This document shows, piece after piece, positions 45,286 to 55,293 of a stretch of 64,000 nucleotides of DNA. The notes below the pieces were generated by a model. That model was not told the DNA's origin, did not search any database, and was given only the letters and a program-made list of their open reading frames with translations. The position numbers were made by a program, and so were the translations under genes. Every line of letters begins with the position of its first letter. Within the stretch, counting starts at the first letter, position 1. The DNA comes from Sphingorhabdus sp. EL138. GTDB taxonomy: Bacteria; Pseudomonadota; Alphaproteobacteria; Sphingomonadales; Sphingomonadaceae. The stretch is taken from positions 41,688-105,687 of the forward strand of contig NZ_CAMAYF010000006.1 in assembly GCF_945862485.1 (NCBI RefSeq). Reading direction: 5' to 3'.

Positions 45286-47004
45286 TTATCCTAAATGGCG
45301 CAGTTGCCAGTTGATATGGAGCTCGCCTTTACCCGTATCGGCGGCAATCACAAGTTGTTGGGTCGGGTGCGGTCGGCCATTTTGGTCTACCCATAAGCTA
45401 TCATCGACCGACAATATACCGCCTGACGTGACAAACGCCCAGTTGCTGCCATCGGCCATGCGCAGCAGTGCGGCCTGCGGTTGGTCCGATGGTGTGATCT
45501 CAATATCTGGACCCAGATGAAAGCGGACATGCGCCATCACATCGTCCCGTGGCTTTTCCTGCGGCAACAGCGTATCTTCGCCGCTCAATTCCATGCCATC
45601 GGACCGCAAGATGAGCAGACGCGTGTGATTATAGCCAAAGTTTTTCGCATAGCCGTCATGGCTTGCCTCAATCCGTGTCGCCTGATCAATATCGCGACGT
45701 TCAAGGCCGACTTCCGCCACGCCCTTGCCCAATTGACCGCCCGGCAGAATGGCGGTTGAATTGGTGTCATTCAGGCAAAGGGTTGAATGCGCCGCCGTGG
45801 TCCGGAGACCACGGGCAAGCGCCGCCGATATGGTCGCGCCAACAAGCGCCGCGCCGCCGCAATTAACGATGATCCGCTGCCCATTATGCGACAATTCGAA
45901 CGCGAGGGTCGAGGCGCAGCCCGACGCCGACTGGCGCGCGAGCGGCGGCGGCCCAGCGTCCAGCAAAAGCACAGATTTTCCAGCCGACACACGCTGATAA
46001 CCCCAATCCAGCGCTTGGCGATGCGGACGGGCGCGGACTTCGCTCGCCGCGACAAGAGCATCAATCCGGTCGGTGGTGATATGCGCCGAACCCTGCCACG
46101 CACCCAGCCCCCCATCGGAATGTGTCAGGCCCAATAAGGCAGGTACCGCGCGGCCCAATGCCTCTATCAGGAAATCCGGCACCATCTCGCGTTGCGCCAC
46201 ATAGCATTGCTTCAACAGGCTCAACAGCCCGATGAGCTCCATCAACTGGATGGGCGAGCGCGACACAACGCCGCCATCGGGGAAAATAGTGACGCGCAAG
46301 GATTCGGCCAATCCGTCTTCGCCCACAGCGCGGCGAATTTTGCCTTCAGGCAATAATAACGACGCAGCAACAACGCCTGCCCAACCAACGGTCTTGGCAA
46401 AGTGGCTTTGCGCCCTTGGTGCGGACTGGTCCAAATGGCGGGCCACCCGCGCAAAATGATTAATGACGCGCGAACGGTAAATCGGCTCCGAACTGCTCAG
46501 CAAAAACGGCGACCCGGCAGCCATGTTCAACAGTCGCCAAGCACAATTGTCGACACGCCAAGCCGGTTCACGCGTTTTCATGCCATTGGCCAGCAACCAG
46601 GCATCGGCGATACGCGCCGCGACGGGTGCGCCTTCGCCGCGATTGGTCGCCGCCGCCAGATCACGCAGCCAGTCAAAACGGTGGATATAATCCGTCAGCG
46701 ATGGCGACAGATCAAGCCGGTCATAATCCAGCGTATCAAACGCTTGCTCAAAACCCTGATAATGGAATTTGCCCATGCGCAGCGCCTGGCCACGCCCGGA
46801 ATCGCCCTCCAAAGGATCCTTCGGCACCGCCAGAAGGCGCAAAGGCACCTTGCCCTTCAACCGGCCATTGTGCAGCGGCGTGCGCCATGTCAGCTTGTAA
46901 AATTCGAGAGAGAGGCGCTCGAGAATATTTTGGCCCGCGTCCTTGGGCCTGACGATTAAGGCCGTCTGCCGTTGATCCGTACCGTCCTCAAAATTACCGG
47001 TCAT
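45286..47004 (-). CDS. Heparinase II/III family protein
   Basis: 572 residues. The C-terminal half matches the heparinase II/III-like beta-sandwich: '[20 protein letters not shown]', '[17 protein letters not shown]', '[19 protein letters not shown]' and '[14 protein letters not shown]', the last with the His-Leu-His-like metal motif region. The N-terminal half is helical. No signal peptide is seen, so it probably acts in the cytoplasm or is anchored otherwise. Family members are polysaccharide lyases or of unknown role. It overlaps rpe by 4 nt and precedes purH by 4 nt. Confidence 0.85.
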   Translation of the reverse strand: MTGNFEDGTDQRQTALIVRPKDAGQNILERLSLEFYKLTWRTPLHNGRLKGKVPLRLLAVPKDPLEGDSGRGQALRMGKFHYQGFEQAFDTLDYDRLDLSPSLTDYIHRFDWLRDLAAATNRGEGAPVAARIADAWLLANGMKTREPAWRVDNCAWRLLNMAAGSPFLLSSSEPIYRSRVINHFARVARHLDQSAPRAQSHFAKTVGWAGVVAASLLLPEGKIRRAVGEDGLAESLRVTIFPDGGVVSRSPIQLMELIGLLSLLKQCYVAQREMVPDFLIEALGRAVPALLGLTHSDGGLGAWQGSAHITTDRIDALVAASEVRARPHRQALDWGYQRVSAGKSVLLLDAGPPPLARQSASGCASTLAFELSHNGQRIIVNCGGAALVGATISAALARGLRTTAAHSTLCLNDTNSTAILPGGQLGKGVAEVGLERRDIDQATRIEASHDGYAKNFGYNHTRLLILRSDGMELSGEDTLLPQEKPRDDVMAHVRFHLGPDIEITPSDQPQAALLRMADGSNWAFVTSGGILSVDDSLWVDQNGRPHPTQQLVIAADTGKGELHINWQLRHLG

Positions 47005-47663
47005 TCACCCCTCAGCGCCCGGATATTGGCGGCATAATGGCTCTCGCCACCCTTGAATGTGGCCGTGCCCGCCACCAACGTGTCCGCACCAGCCGATATC
47101 GCGAGCGGTGCCGTGTCGGTCGTAATACCGCCATCGACTTCAAGCCGGATATCACGTCCGGTTTTCTCAATCATTTTCCGCACAGCTTCGATTTTGCGTA
47201 ACTGGCTTGAGATAAAACTCTGCCCGCCAAAACCAGGATTCACGCTCATGATCAGGACGAGGTCGACATCATCGATGAGATAATCGAGCATCTTCGCTGG
47301 CGTATGCGGGTTCAGTACAATACCCGCCATTTTGCCCAGAGACTTGATCAACTGCACGGTGCGGTGCGGGTGCGGCCCAGCCTCGGGATGGAAGGAGATG
47401 ATGTCCGCGCCAGCGTCGGCAAAATCTTGCACATATTGGTCGACGGGCGCGATCATCAAATGCACGTCAAATGGCTTAGCACTATGCGGGCGAAGCGCCT
47501 TTACGACAGCGGGGCCAATAGTGATGTTGGGGACAAAATGCCCGTCCATAACGTCAACATGGATCCAGTCGCATCCCGCCGCGTCAATCGCGCGCACTTC
47601 TTCGCCCAGCCTTGCAAAATCGGCTGACAAGATTGACGGCGCAATGCGAACGGCGTTGGTCAT
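47001..47663 (-). CDS. rpe: Ribulose-phosphate 3-epimerase
   Basis: 220 residues, complete for the family. TIM-barrel motifs: '[17 protein letters not shown]', '[18 protein letters not shown]', '[15 protein letters not shown]' and '[11 protein letters not shown]'. It interconverts ribulose 5-phosphate and xylulose 5-phosphate in the pentose phosphate pathway. It overlaps the heparinase-like gene by 4 nt (ATGA). Confidence 0.98.
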   Translation of the reverse strand: MTNAVRIAPSILSADFARLGEEVRAIDAAGCDWIHVDVMDGHFVPNITIGPAVVKALRPHSAKPFDVHLMIAPVDQYVQDFADAGADIISFHPEAGPHPHRTVQLIKSLGKMAGIVLNPHTPAKMLDYLIDDVDLVLIMSVNPGFGGQSFISSQLRKIEAVRKMIEKTGRDIRLEVDGGITTDTAPLAISAGADTLVAGTATFKGGESHYAANIRALRGE

Positions 47664-47741
47664 GCTACGCGCTTAGACGCTGCACTGCGGGCGGGCAAGG
47701 CGGCGGCAGGCGTTATACACAGCTTATCGCAATAGCTGCGG

Positions 47742-48251
47742 TTAACGCCGATAGATCAACAGGTCACCGATGACATCATGCGATTCTGCAAATTTGGCGA
47801 AACCAAGCTTGCCCGCAACATTATGCGACGCGGTATTTCCGACATCAATGATGCAGCGTATTTCGCCCAGTCCTTGGCCGTCCGCCCATAATAATATCGC
47901 GGTCATGGCTTCGGTGGCATAGCCTTTGCCCCACGCATCGGGCGTAAAGGCCCACCCCGCCTCAGGAAAGCCTTCCAGCTCTTCTATGCCGCGTTCAAAC
48001 TGCGCCAGCCCGCCATTGCCAACGAAGCGCCCGCTGGCCCGCTCCACAAATGCCCAATAGCCATATCCCAGCAATGGCCACATGCCGATGCCTTGAAGCA
48101 TCTTGCCCCAACTGACATTGCGGCTGCGCGGCTCGCCGCCAATAAATGCGGTCATGCGCGGGTCAGCCCACGCCGCAGCATAATCCTCCCAATGCGCAAC
48201 CGACATGGGCTCAATCGATAAGCGTTCGGTTGTGAGTGTGGGCGCGATCAT
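47742..48251 (-). CDS. GNAT family N-acetyltransferase (RimJ/RimL-like)
   Basis: 169 residues from ATG 48251. 'TLTTERLSIEPMSVAHWEDY' and 'EAGWAFTPDAWGKGYATEA' (acetyl-CoA loop) match the RimJ/RimL-like group of GNATs, ending at 'NVAGKLGFAKFAESHDV'. The acceptor is unknown. Extending the frame upstream overlaps rsmB without homology, so 48251 is taken. It lies 7 nt after the rsmB stop. Confidence 0.86.
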   Translation of the reverse strand: MIAPTLTTERLSIEPMSVAHWEDYAAAWADPRMTAFIGGEPRSRNVSWGKMLQGIGMWPLLGYGYWAFVERASGRFVGNGGLAQFERGIEELEGFPEAGWAFTPDAWGKGYATEAMTAILLWADGQGLGEIRCIIDVGNTASHNVAGKLGFAKFAESHDVIGDLLIYRR

Positions 48252-48258
48252 TGCCGAC

Positions 48259-49527
48259 CTATCCCTCGCGCACGAACCGCGCCACAAAAAACCCGTCCAA
48301 ACCGCCTTGTGCGGCGAGCATAGGCGGCATTGTGCGGACATGTCCTTGCGCGTTAGCCGTCACCCCAACGGATAACTCTTCAGCAGTCGCAGGCTTTGTT
48401 ATATATTCGGGATGCCGCGCCAGAAATGCCTCGGCCTGCGCCTCGCCCTCATGCGGCTCCAGCGAGCAAGTGGCGAACACCAAAGTGCCCCCGGGTTTCA
48501 CCCATTCCGCCGCGCGGTCCAGCATCGCACTTTGAATCGCGGCCAGATTATTGATCGCCTTCAGGTCGATGCGCTGCAACACATCGGGGTGCCGCCGCAT
48601 TGTGCCTGTTGCGCTGCAAGGCGCATCGAGCAAAATCGCATCGAACGGCTGCGATGGTTTCCAATCCATGACATCGGCGTTGACCCGCTCCGCATTCAGC
48701 TGCGTGCGTTCCAAATTGGACATCAGCCGGTCCATGCGCCGCGCGCTGTTGTCGAGCGCCGTGACCGCAAAACCAGCCGCCGACAGTTGCATCGTCTTAC
48801 CACCGGGCGCAGCGCATAAATCAAGTGCACGCTTACCCGTGCCATCGCCCAAAAGCCGTGCAGGCAGGCTAGCGGCCAAATCCTGTACCCACCACGCACC
48901 TTCATCATAGCCGTCCAGTTCTTCGACCGCCGTACCCCGCGGTAAACGCACATGGCCGGGCATCAGACTGATGCCGCTGAGGCGCTCCGCCCATGCATCG
49001 GTTGCGGAAGGGTCGCGCAAGGCCAGGTCCAATGGCGGCGGTTCGGACAACGCCTTTTGCGCGCCCGCAATCATATCATCACCCCATGCCGGGTGCCAGC
49101 GCATCATCACCGCCTCTGGCAAAGACGGCAATTCCGGCAAGGTCACTTCGGCGCGCAGCAACGATCCCAGCACGCCATGCACCAGCCGCCTTGGACCACC
49201 ATCGACCAAGGGCAGCGCCGTTGCGATGGCCGCATGGGCAGGCGTGCCCAAGCGCAAAATCTGCGCCAGTGCGAGACGCAGCACCATCCGCGCCTTAGAA
49301 TCATCGGGCAGAACTTGTTTGGTCTTGCTGTCGATGAGCGTATCCAGATCCACGGACCAGCGCAAAGTTTCCTGCGCAATCGCAATCGCCAAGGCGCGAT
49401 CCGGTGGTGAAAGGCCCTTGGTCGCATTGGCTGTCGCTTGGTCCATTGGCGTGCCCATACGCATCACAGTATCAAGCAACCGCAAGGCGGCACGGCGGGT
49501 AGGAAGGCCAGAAATTTCGTCAGTCAT
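48259..49527 (-). CDS. rsmB: RsmB/NOP family 16S rRNA (cytosine) methyltransferase
   Basis: 422 residues. An N-terminal NusB-like domain ('RRAALRLLDTVMRMGTPMD', 'AIAQETLRW') precedes the SAM fold with 'LCAAPGGKTMQLSAAG', the catalytic Cys in 'LLDAPCSATGTMRRHPDV' and the second Cys in 'LVFATCSLEPHEGE'. It makes m5C in 16S rRNA. The start at 49527 is where NusB-like homology begins; a longer frame to 49686 has none. It diverges from the DUF1674 gene. Confidence 0.93.
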   Translation of the reverse strand: MTDEISGLPTRRAALRLLDTVMRMGTPMDQATANATKGLSPPDRALAIAIAQETLRWSVDLDTLIDSKTKQVLPDDSKARMVLRLALAQILRLGTPAHAAIATALPLVDGGPRRLVHGVLGSLLRAEVTLPELPSLPEAVMMRWHPAWGDDMIAGAQKALSEPPPLDLALRDPSATDAWAERLSGISLMPGHVRLPRGTAVEELDGYDEGAWWVQDLAASLPARLLGDGTGKRALDLCAAPGGKTMQLSAAGFAVTALDNSARRMDRLMSNLERTQLNAERVNADVMDWKPSQPFDAILLDAPCSATGTMRRHPDVLQRIDLKAINNLAAIQSAMLDRAAEWVKPGGTLVFATCSLEPHEGEAQAEAFLARHPEYITKPATAEELSVGVTANAQGHVRTMPPMLAAQGGLDGFFVARFVREG

Positions 49528-49665
49528 AGACAAGCGCACTAGGCGTGTGTGGCACACAAGTGAAGAGCGGTTCTGCGCGGGCCGACTAGCGATACCACAT
49601 CTTGCAAATGCATCCGTGAACGCCGATATTCCGTCCAAGCCATTTCGCTCAAGGAAATTCAAATT

Positions 49666-49830
49666 ATGGGCACGCGTCCGCCACATGTCAAAGCGCCGGA
49701 ATATCTTTCCAAAAGCCCACCAGTCCCGCAGCCCGAAGAAGTCGTGCGCGCACCTGAGCCAGACGCCGAACGACCAGACCCCGTCCGCTATGGGGATTGG
49801 GAATTAAAGGGCGTTGCGATTGATTTTTAG
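49666..49830 (+). CDS. DUF1674 small protein (SdhAF4-like)
   Basis: A 54-residue gene from ATG 49666 with AAGGA 10 nt upstream. The N-terminus is Pro-rich ('GTRPPHVKAPEYLSKSPPV'), and the C-terminus 'DPVRYGDWELKGVAIDF' matches the conserved end of DUF1674, the family of the succinate dehydrogenase assembly factor SdhAF4 (Sdh8), which helps FAD-loaded SDHA join SDHB. It diverges from rsmB; no sdh genes are in the window. Confidence 0.85.
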   Translation: MGTRPPHVKAPEYLSKSPPVPQPEEVVRAPEPDAERPDPVRYGDWELKGVAIDF

Positions 49831-49847
49831 GGTGAAGCCGACAACCC

Positions 49848-50240
49848 TCACCCCATAAACGGCGCAGACACCTCTGGCCGGACGCGGACAAGCCGCCCCG
49901 TTGCCTTATCAATCATCGCCCAACTGGTGTTCGCGCGGACGATGACTTTGCCCTTGGCATCTACAAAATCGACGCGCCGATCAAACTGTGCGCCCTTGGG
50001 TTCGCTCTCAATCCATGTGCGCGCCGTAACGCTTTCGCCCGCCGCGATATTGCCACGATAATCAATCTCGTGACGCGTCACGACCCAATAATAAGCCGCA
50101 ATATGCTCCGACGCAGCAACCGCCTGCCAATGCGAGGTCGCCATATCCTGAATCCACCGCACCCAGACGGCATTGTTGACATGGCCAAGCTCGTCAATGT
50201 CGTCCGGCTGCGCAGTGAAGGTGCGGGTGAACGGTGTCAT
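49848..50240 (-). CDS. Acyl-CoA thioesterase (YbgC/4HBT family)
   Basis: 130 residues with the hotdog fold of the 4-hydroxybenzoyl-CoA thioesterase family: 'DIDELGHVNNAVWVRWIQDM' carries the catalytic Asp region, followed by 'YYWVVTRHEIDYRGNIAAGE' and 'AQFDRRVDFVDAKGKVIVRA'. It hydrolyses acyl-CoA thioesters; the natural substrate is not known. It is coupled to the S9 peptidase by an ATGA overlap. Confidence 0.88.
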   Translation of the reverse strand: MTPFTRTFTAQPDDIDELGHVNNAVWVRWIQDMATSHWQAVAASEHIAAYYWVVTRHEIDYRGNIAAGESVTARTWIESEPKGAQFDRRVDFVDAKGKVIVRANTSWAMIDKATGRLVRVRPEVSAPFMG

Positions 50241-52393
50241 TTACCTGACTTGGCCATCCCCATTTGCCACACAATAAACGCCGCCTCTTCGGCATTTTCG
50301 CGCAACCGTTCGAAGCGTCCAGACTTACCGCCATGGCCAGCGCCCATGTTGGTTTTGAGCAAGAGCACATTGTCGTCTGTCTTCATCGCGCGCAGCTTTG
50401 CGACCATCTTGGCAGGTTCCCAATAGGTCACACGCGGGTCATTCAATCCGGCGGTCCATAGCATCGGCGGATAAGCCTTTGCTTCGACATTGTCATAAGG
50501 CGAGTAGCTGCGGATATAGTCGAACGCGGCCTTGTCGGTGATCGGATTGCCCCATTCGGGCCATTCGCCCGGCGTCAAGGGCAGGTCCTTGTCCAGCATC
50601 GTGTTGAGCACATCGACGAACGCAACATGGCTAACCACCGCGCCGAACAATTCCGGTGCCTGATTGACCACCGCGCCCATCAATTCGCCGCCAGCCGATC
50701 CGCCGCTTGCGGTCACCTTGCCCTTGCTGGTGAAGCCCAAATCGATCAGGCCCTTCGCCGCATCGACAAAGTCGTTGAAGGTATTGGTGCGCTTCGTCAG
50801 CTTGCCATCCAGATACCATTGATAGCCAAGATCGTCCCCGCCCCGAATATGCGCAATCGCATAGGCAAAGCCGCGGTCGACCATCGACAAGCGGTTGGCG
50901 CTGAAACCTGGCGGCATCGCATAGCCATAAGCGCCATAAGCATAAAGATGCAGCGGCTGGCTGCCGTCTTTCTTGAAGCCCTTTTTCGTGAGGATCGACA
51001 CCGGAACCTTGGTGCCATCCCGCGCGGTTATCATCACACGTTCGGTCGCATATTGGCTTGGGTCATATCCGCTGGGGATTTCCTGCACCTTCAATGTTTC
51101 CAGTCGGCCATCGGCGAGGGTGTAATCAAACACAGTGCCCGGTGTGACCATCGATTCATAGCCAAGCCGCAGCTTCGTCACATCATATTCAGGGTTATTG
51201 CTAAGGCCGGCATCATAGCTTGCCTCGGGAAATTTGATCCGCTCAACCTTTTTGGCATCGGCATAATCGCGGATTTCGACCTGATCGAGGCCATCAATAC
51301 GGCCTTCGGTCACATAGAAATTCTTGAACAACGACAGGCCCGTCAAATAATGGCGGTCGGAACCGGCAATCAATGTCTTCCAGTCGCCGGGTGCCTTCAT
51401 GCTGGCGGTGGCCACACGGAAATTCACATGCTCATCATTGGTCAGAATGAATAAAGTCCCGTCGCGGACATCGACGCTATATTGCCGTCCGGTTTTGCGC
51501 GGGGACACCATGATGGGCGTCGCGGTTGGATTATTGGCGGGCACCAAGCGTACTTCGCTGGTGACATTGTCGCCTGTACCAATGACAATCCAATCCTCTT
51601 GCGCGGTCAGGCCAACACCAACGCCAAAGCCGATATCCTCCTCCTTATAAAGCAGCTTCGCCTTGCTCAGTTCATCGCCCAGTTGATGAAACCACGCATT
51701 GTCGGTGCGCCAATTATCGTTGGCCAGGCCATAGACCACGCCCTTATTATCCGATGACCAGACTATGCTGGATAGCGTGCCGGGGATGATGTCAGCCAAT
51801 TTTTCGCCGGTTTCCAAATTGTGGAAATGCAGGTCAAAACGTTCCGACCCATTATCATCATACGCATAGGCCAAAATCTTGCCGTCAGGGCTGATTTCGG
51901 CGGCTCCAAGCCGGAAATAGGCCTTGCCCTTGGCCAATTCATTTTCGTCGAGGATAAGCTGGTTCGCGCCGCCCGCAACGGGCTTGCGATAATGCTTGCG
52001 ATATTGCGCGCCCTCTTCGAATTTCGACCAATAAATATAATCGCCGTCCTTTTGCGGGACGCTGCTGTCATCCTCTTTGACGCGGCCCTTCATTTCTTGA
52101 AAAATCGCTTCGGTCAGCTTGGCTTGCGGTGCCATTTGCGCTTCGAAATACGCATTTTCGGCGCCCAGATGGTTCAATATTTCCGTGTCATCAATCGTCG
52201 GATAGCTTGAATCACGCAGCCAGTGATAATCATCAGTAATCGTCACATTGTGATAGGTCGCCTGATGCGGACGCTTAACGGCGACAGGAGGCTTGATTTG
52301 CGCTGTGGCTTTTTCGGTCATGGGTTCTTTCTGGGCGATTGCGGGCGAAGATAATGCGCTTGTTACAAAAATGAGTGGGAGCAGTGCTTTCAT
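50237..52393 (-). CDS. S9 family serine peptidase (oligopeptidase B/prolyl oligopeptidase type), exported
   Basis: 718 residues. Start ATG 52393 gives a signal peptide 'LLPLIFVTSALSSPAIA'. The N-terminal seven-bladed propeller begins 'RPHQATYHNVTITDDYHWLRD'. The hydrolase domain has 'HIRGGDDLGYQW', the nucleophile in 'VTASGGSAGGELMG', the Asp in 'GLNDPRVTYWEP', and the His in 'NMGAGHGGKSGR'. The pattern fits oligopeptidase B. Extending to 52570 lacks homology. It diverges from the aminopeptidase P gene. Confidence 0.92.
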   Translation of the reverse strand: MKALLPLIFVTSALSSPAIAQKEPMTEKATAQIKPPVAVKRPHQATYHNVTITDDYHWLRDSSYPTIDDTEILNHLGAENAYFEAQMAPQAKLTEAIFQEMKGRVKEDDSSVPQKDGDYIYWSKFEEGAQYRKHYRKPVAGGANQLILDENELAKGKAYFRLGAAEISPDGKILAYAYDDNGSERFDLHFHNLETGEKLADIIPGTLSSIVWSSDNKGVVYGLANDNWRTDNAWFHQLGDELSKAKLLYKEEDIGFGVGVGLTAQEDWIVIGTGDNVTSEVRLVPANNPTATPIMVSPRKTGRQYSVDVRDGTLFILTNDEHVNFRVATASMKAPGDWKTLIAGSDRHYLTGLSLFKNFYVTEGRIDGLDQVEIRDYADAKKVERIKFPEASYDAGLSNNPEYDVTKLRLGYESMVTPGTVFDYTLADGRLETLKVQEIPSGYDPSQYATERVMITARDGTKVPVSILTKKGFKKDGSQPLHLYAYGAYGYAMPPGFSANRLSMVDRGFAYAIAHIRGGDDLGYQWYLDGKLTKRTNTFNDFVDAAKGLIDLGFTSKGKVTASGGSAGGELMGAVVNQAPELFGAVVSHVAFVDVLNTMLDKDLPLTPGEWPEWGNPITDKAAFDYIRSYSPYDNVEAKAYPPMLWTAGLNDPRVTYWEPAKMVAKLRAMKTDDNVLLLKTNMGAGHGGKSGRFERLRENAEEAAFIVWQMGMAKSGK

Positions 52394-52447
52394 GAGACGA
52401 CTTCCTCGCGTATATGAATGACATAACCATATGAACGGAAGTCCGAA

Positions 52448-54250
52448 ATGTCCACCTATGAAGCCCGCCTCGCTGCCCTGCGCGCACAATTGAAGATAGA
52501 ACAACTGGACGGCTTCGTCGTGCCGATCTGCGACGAACATATGTCGGAATATGTCGGCGATTATGCCCAACGGCTGGGCTGGCTGACGGGTTTTGGCGGG
52601 TCGGCGGGTTCAGCGGTAGTGCTTTCCGAAGAAGCTGCGATCTTCACTGATGGCCGTTACACGCTGCAAGTGCGTGAACAGGTGGACGGCAAGCATTGGC
52701 AATATATCAGCGTCCCACAAACCAGCATCTCTGACTGGTTGCAGGACCATGCACCCGGTGGCGCACGCATCGGCTATGATGCATGGGTCCAAACCAAAGG
52801 CTGGGTCGAAAGTGCAACCAAGGCACTCGCCGCCAAGGGCGCTGAGCTGGTTGCGGTCAAAAGCAATCCAATCGACAGGGTGTGGGCTGAACAACCGCAG
52901 AAAAGCGTGGCCAAGCTAATCGTACACGACACCCAATATGCAGGACAGAGCAGCGCCGAAAAACGCGCTGCTGTGGCCGAGTGGTTGACGGCGCACAAGC
53001 TCGATGGCACCGTCATTTCCGCGCTCGATTCGGTGGCGTGGTTGCTGAACATCCGCGGCTCCGACGTGTCGAACACCCCCGTCGCGCTTAGCTTTGTGCT
53101 TGCTTATGCCGATGGCACGGCGGACCTGTTTGTCGCCCCCGAAAAGGTGGATGACGCCGTCCGCGCCCATCTCGGCAATGCGGTGCGCTTGCGCGATCCG
53201 GCGGAATTTGTGCCAGAACTGCGGTCGATGACCGGCAAGCGCATTGCCGTTGACCCCGACCTGGCGGTCGCCGCCATCTTTGGCGCGCTGCAAGCTGGTG
53301 GGGCGCACATCATCGAGGCGCGCGACCCAACCATCCTACCCAAGGCAGTCAAAAACCCCATTGAACAATCCGGCCACCGCGCCGCGCAAGCCCGTGATGG
53401 TGCGGCCTTAAGCCGATTCCTGCATTGGATGCGCGAAACCGCATATAAGGGCGAATTGAACGAGTTATCCGCCGCCGCCCGGTTGAAGGCGTTCCGCGAA
53501 GATACAGGCCTGCTCAAGGATCTGTCGTTCGACACCATCTCCGCCACTGGTCCCAATGGCGCACATTGCCATTATAAGGTCGACGAAAGCACCAACCGTG
53601 CGATTGAACCCAATAGCATCTATCTTGTCGATAGCGGCGGGCAGTATCTAGACGGCACCACCGACGTCACCCGCACCATATGGGTCGGCCCGGGCAAACC
53701 CACGGCAGAAATGAAGGACCGCTTCACCCGCGTGCTAAAGGGCCACATCGCGCTCGCCTGCGCCGTCTTCCCAGAAGGCACCAGAGGCGCGCAATTGGAC
53801 AGCATGGCCCGCGCTTCCTTGTGGCAGGCTGGTTTGGATTACGCCCATGGCACAGGCCATGGCGTCGGCAGCTTCCTTGCGGTCCACGAAGGCCCGCAAC
53901 GCATCGCCAAATTCGCTGGCGGACAAGCAGGCAGCGACGAGCCGCTGCAGGCGGGCATGATCCTGTCGAACGAGCCAGGCTATTATAAATCAGGCGATTA
54001 TGGCATCCGCATCGAAAATCTCGTGCTGGTCGAGGAACTTGAGATTGCAGGGGCAGAAGGCCGCTATTTCGGGTTTGAAACTTTGACCTTCGCGCCCATC
54101 GACAAGAATTTGGTGGACGTGCGTTTGCTCAATACCGACGAGCTGCGCTGGTGGAATGATTACCACGCCAAGGTGCTTGAGGTGGTCGGCCCGCAATTGG
54201 ACGGTGATGCGCTAACGTGGACGACGGAGGCGTGTGCCCCTTTGGCATAA
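52448..54250 (+). CDS. Aminopeptidase P family metallopeptidase (M24B)
   Basis: 600 residues, the long three-domain form. Two creatinase-like N-domains (about 1-310) precede the pita-bread catalytic domain: 'FDTISATGPNGAHCHYK', metal ligands in 'VDSGGQYLDGTTDVTRT', 'HGTGHGVGSFLAVHEGP', 'ILSNEPGYYKSGDYGIRIE' and 'RIENLVLVEE'. It removes N-terminal residues before proline. No signal peptide, so cytoplasmic. ATG 52448 starts 'STYEARLAALRAQL', typical for the group. Confidence 0.95.
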   Translation: MSTYEARLAALRAQLKIEQLDGFVVPICDEHMSEYVGDYAQRLGWLTGFGGSAGSAVVLSEEAAIFTDGRYTLQVREQVDGKHWQYISVPQTSISDWLQDHAPGGARIGYDAWVQTKGWVESATKALAAKGAELVAVKSNPIDRVWAEQPQKSVAKLIVHDTQYAGQSSAEKRAAVAEWLTAHKLDGTVISALDSVAWLLNIRGSDVSNTPVALSFVLAYADGTADLFVAPEKVDDAVRAHLGNAVRLRDPAEFVPELRSMTGKRIAVDPDLAVAAIFGALQAGGAHIIEARDPTILPKAVKNPIEQSGHRAAQARDGAALSRFLHWMRETAYKGELNELSAAARLKAFREDTGLLKDLSFDTISATGPNGAHCHYKVDESTNRAIEPNSIYLVDSGGQYLDGTTDVTRTIWVGPGKPTAEMKDRFTRVLKGHIALACAVFPEGTRGAQLDSMARASLWQAGLDYAHGTGHGVGSFLAVHEGPQRIAKFAGGQAGSDEPLQAGMILSNEPGYYKSGDYGIRIENLVLVEELEIAGAEGRYFGFETLTFAPIDKNLVDVRLLNTDELRWWNDYHAKVLEVVGPQLDGDALTWTTEACAPLA

Positions 54251-54360
54251 GCAATCACCCCCGTGATCCAAGTGCACGGGCGAATTTGGTTTGCGAATTA
54301 ACGCAGAAATTATCGCCTATCGACATAGTAAAGTAACATCTTAAATTATAGGAACGCGCC

Positions 54361-55242
54361 ATGACCCAGACATTTTCCGAATACATCCCCGCGGACGTTT
54401 GGGAATGGAACACTGAAAATGGCGGCCAGTTCGCCAATATCAATCGGCCTGTCGCGGGTGCGACCCATGACAAGGCGCGCCCGGTCGGCAAGCACCCGAT
54501 GCAGCTCTATTCGCTGGCTACGCCAAATGGCGTGAAGGTCACCGTTATGCTTGAGGAGCTGTTGGCGCTTGGCCATCAAGGGGCAGAATATGATGCGTGG
54601 CTGGTCAACATCCGTGAGGGCAATCAGTTTTCGAGCAGCTTTGTCGAAGCCAATCCCAATTCCAAAATCCCTGCTTTGTTCGATCACTCAACACCCACAC
54701 CGACCCGCGTGTTCGAGTCTGGGTCAATCTTGCTGTATCTCGCGGAAAAGTTCGGCGCGTTTTTGCCTACAGAACATCATACGCGGACTGAGACGATCAA
54801 CTGGCTGATGTGGCAAATGGGCAGCGCGCCTTATTTAGGCGGCGGCTTTGGCCATTTCTATGCGTATGCACCGTTCAAGTTCGAATATGCCATTGACCGT
54901 TTTGCTATGGAAGTGAAACGCCAATTGGACGTCCTCGATCGCAATTTGGCAGAGCGGGAATATATGGCAGGCGATGCATATACCATCGCCGATATGGCAA
55001 TTTGGCCGTGGTATGGTGCGCTGGTGAAAGGACTAATTTACGACGCGGGTGCGTTTCTATCGGTGCATGAATATAAAAACGTCATTCGCTGGACCGATCA
55101 GATTGCCGAGCGGCCTGCCGTTAAGCGTGGGCGGATGGTTAACCGCGTCATGGGCGACCCCGCCAGCCAGTTGCATGAACGGCATGACGCAAGCGACTTT
55201 GACACCAAAACGCAGGATAAAATTGCGCTCTCTAGAGATTGA
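54361..55242 (+). CDS. yghU: YghU-type glutathione S-transferase (disulfide-bond oxidoreductase)
   Basis: 293 residues. N-terminal 'PADVWEWNTENGGQFANINR' and 'GKHPMQLYSLATPNGVKVTVM' match YghU/YfcG-like GSTs, with the thioredoxin-like domain ending at 'SGSILLYLAEKFGAFLP' and the all-helical C-domain 'DRNLAEREYMAGDAYTIADM'. Such enzymes have GSH-dependent disulfide reductase activity. The usual N-terminal extension of YghU is present. It is alone in a 110-nt 5' gap with no clear promoter. Confidence 0.93.
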   Translation: MTQTFSEYIPADVWEWNTENGGQFANINRPVAGATHDKARPVGKHPMQLYSLATPNGVKVTVMLEELLALGHQGAEYDAWLVNIREGNQFSSSFVEANPNSKIPALFDHSTPTPTRVFESGSILLYLAEKFGAFLPTEHHTRTETINWLMWQMGSAPYLGGGFGHFYAYAPFKFEYAIDRFAMEVKRQLDVLDRNLAEREYMAGDAYTIADMAIWPWYGALVKGLIYDAGAFLSVHEYKNVIRWTDQIAERPAVKRGRMVNRVMGDPASQLHERHDASDFDTKTQDKIALSRD

Positions 55243-55293
55243 TTTTAAAGTATTTTTCCGTAATGCTCTAATTTCATTTGGAGGAGTGATACG

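Noticed and set aside
54260..54280. A weak hairpin CCCGTG...CACGGG after the aminopeptidase P gene
   Set aside because: The 6-bp stem with a 9-nt loop and no T-run is too weak to call a terminator.
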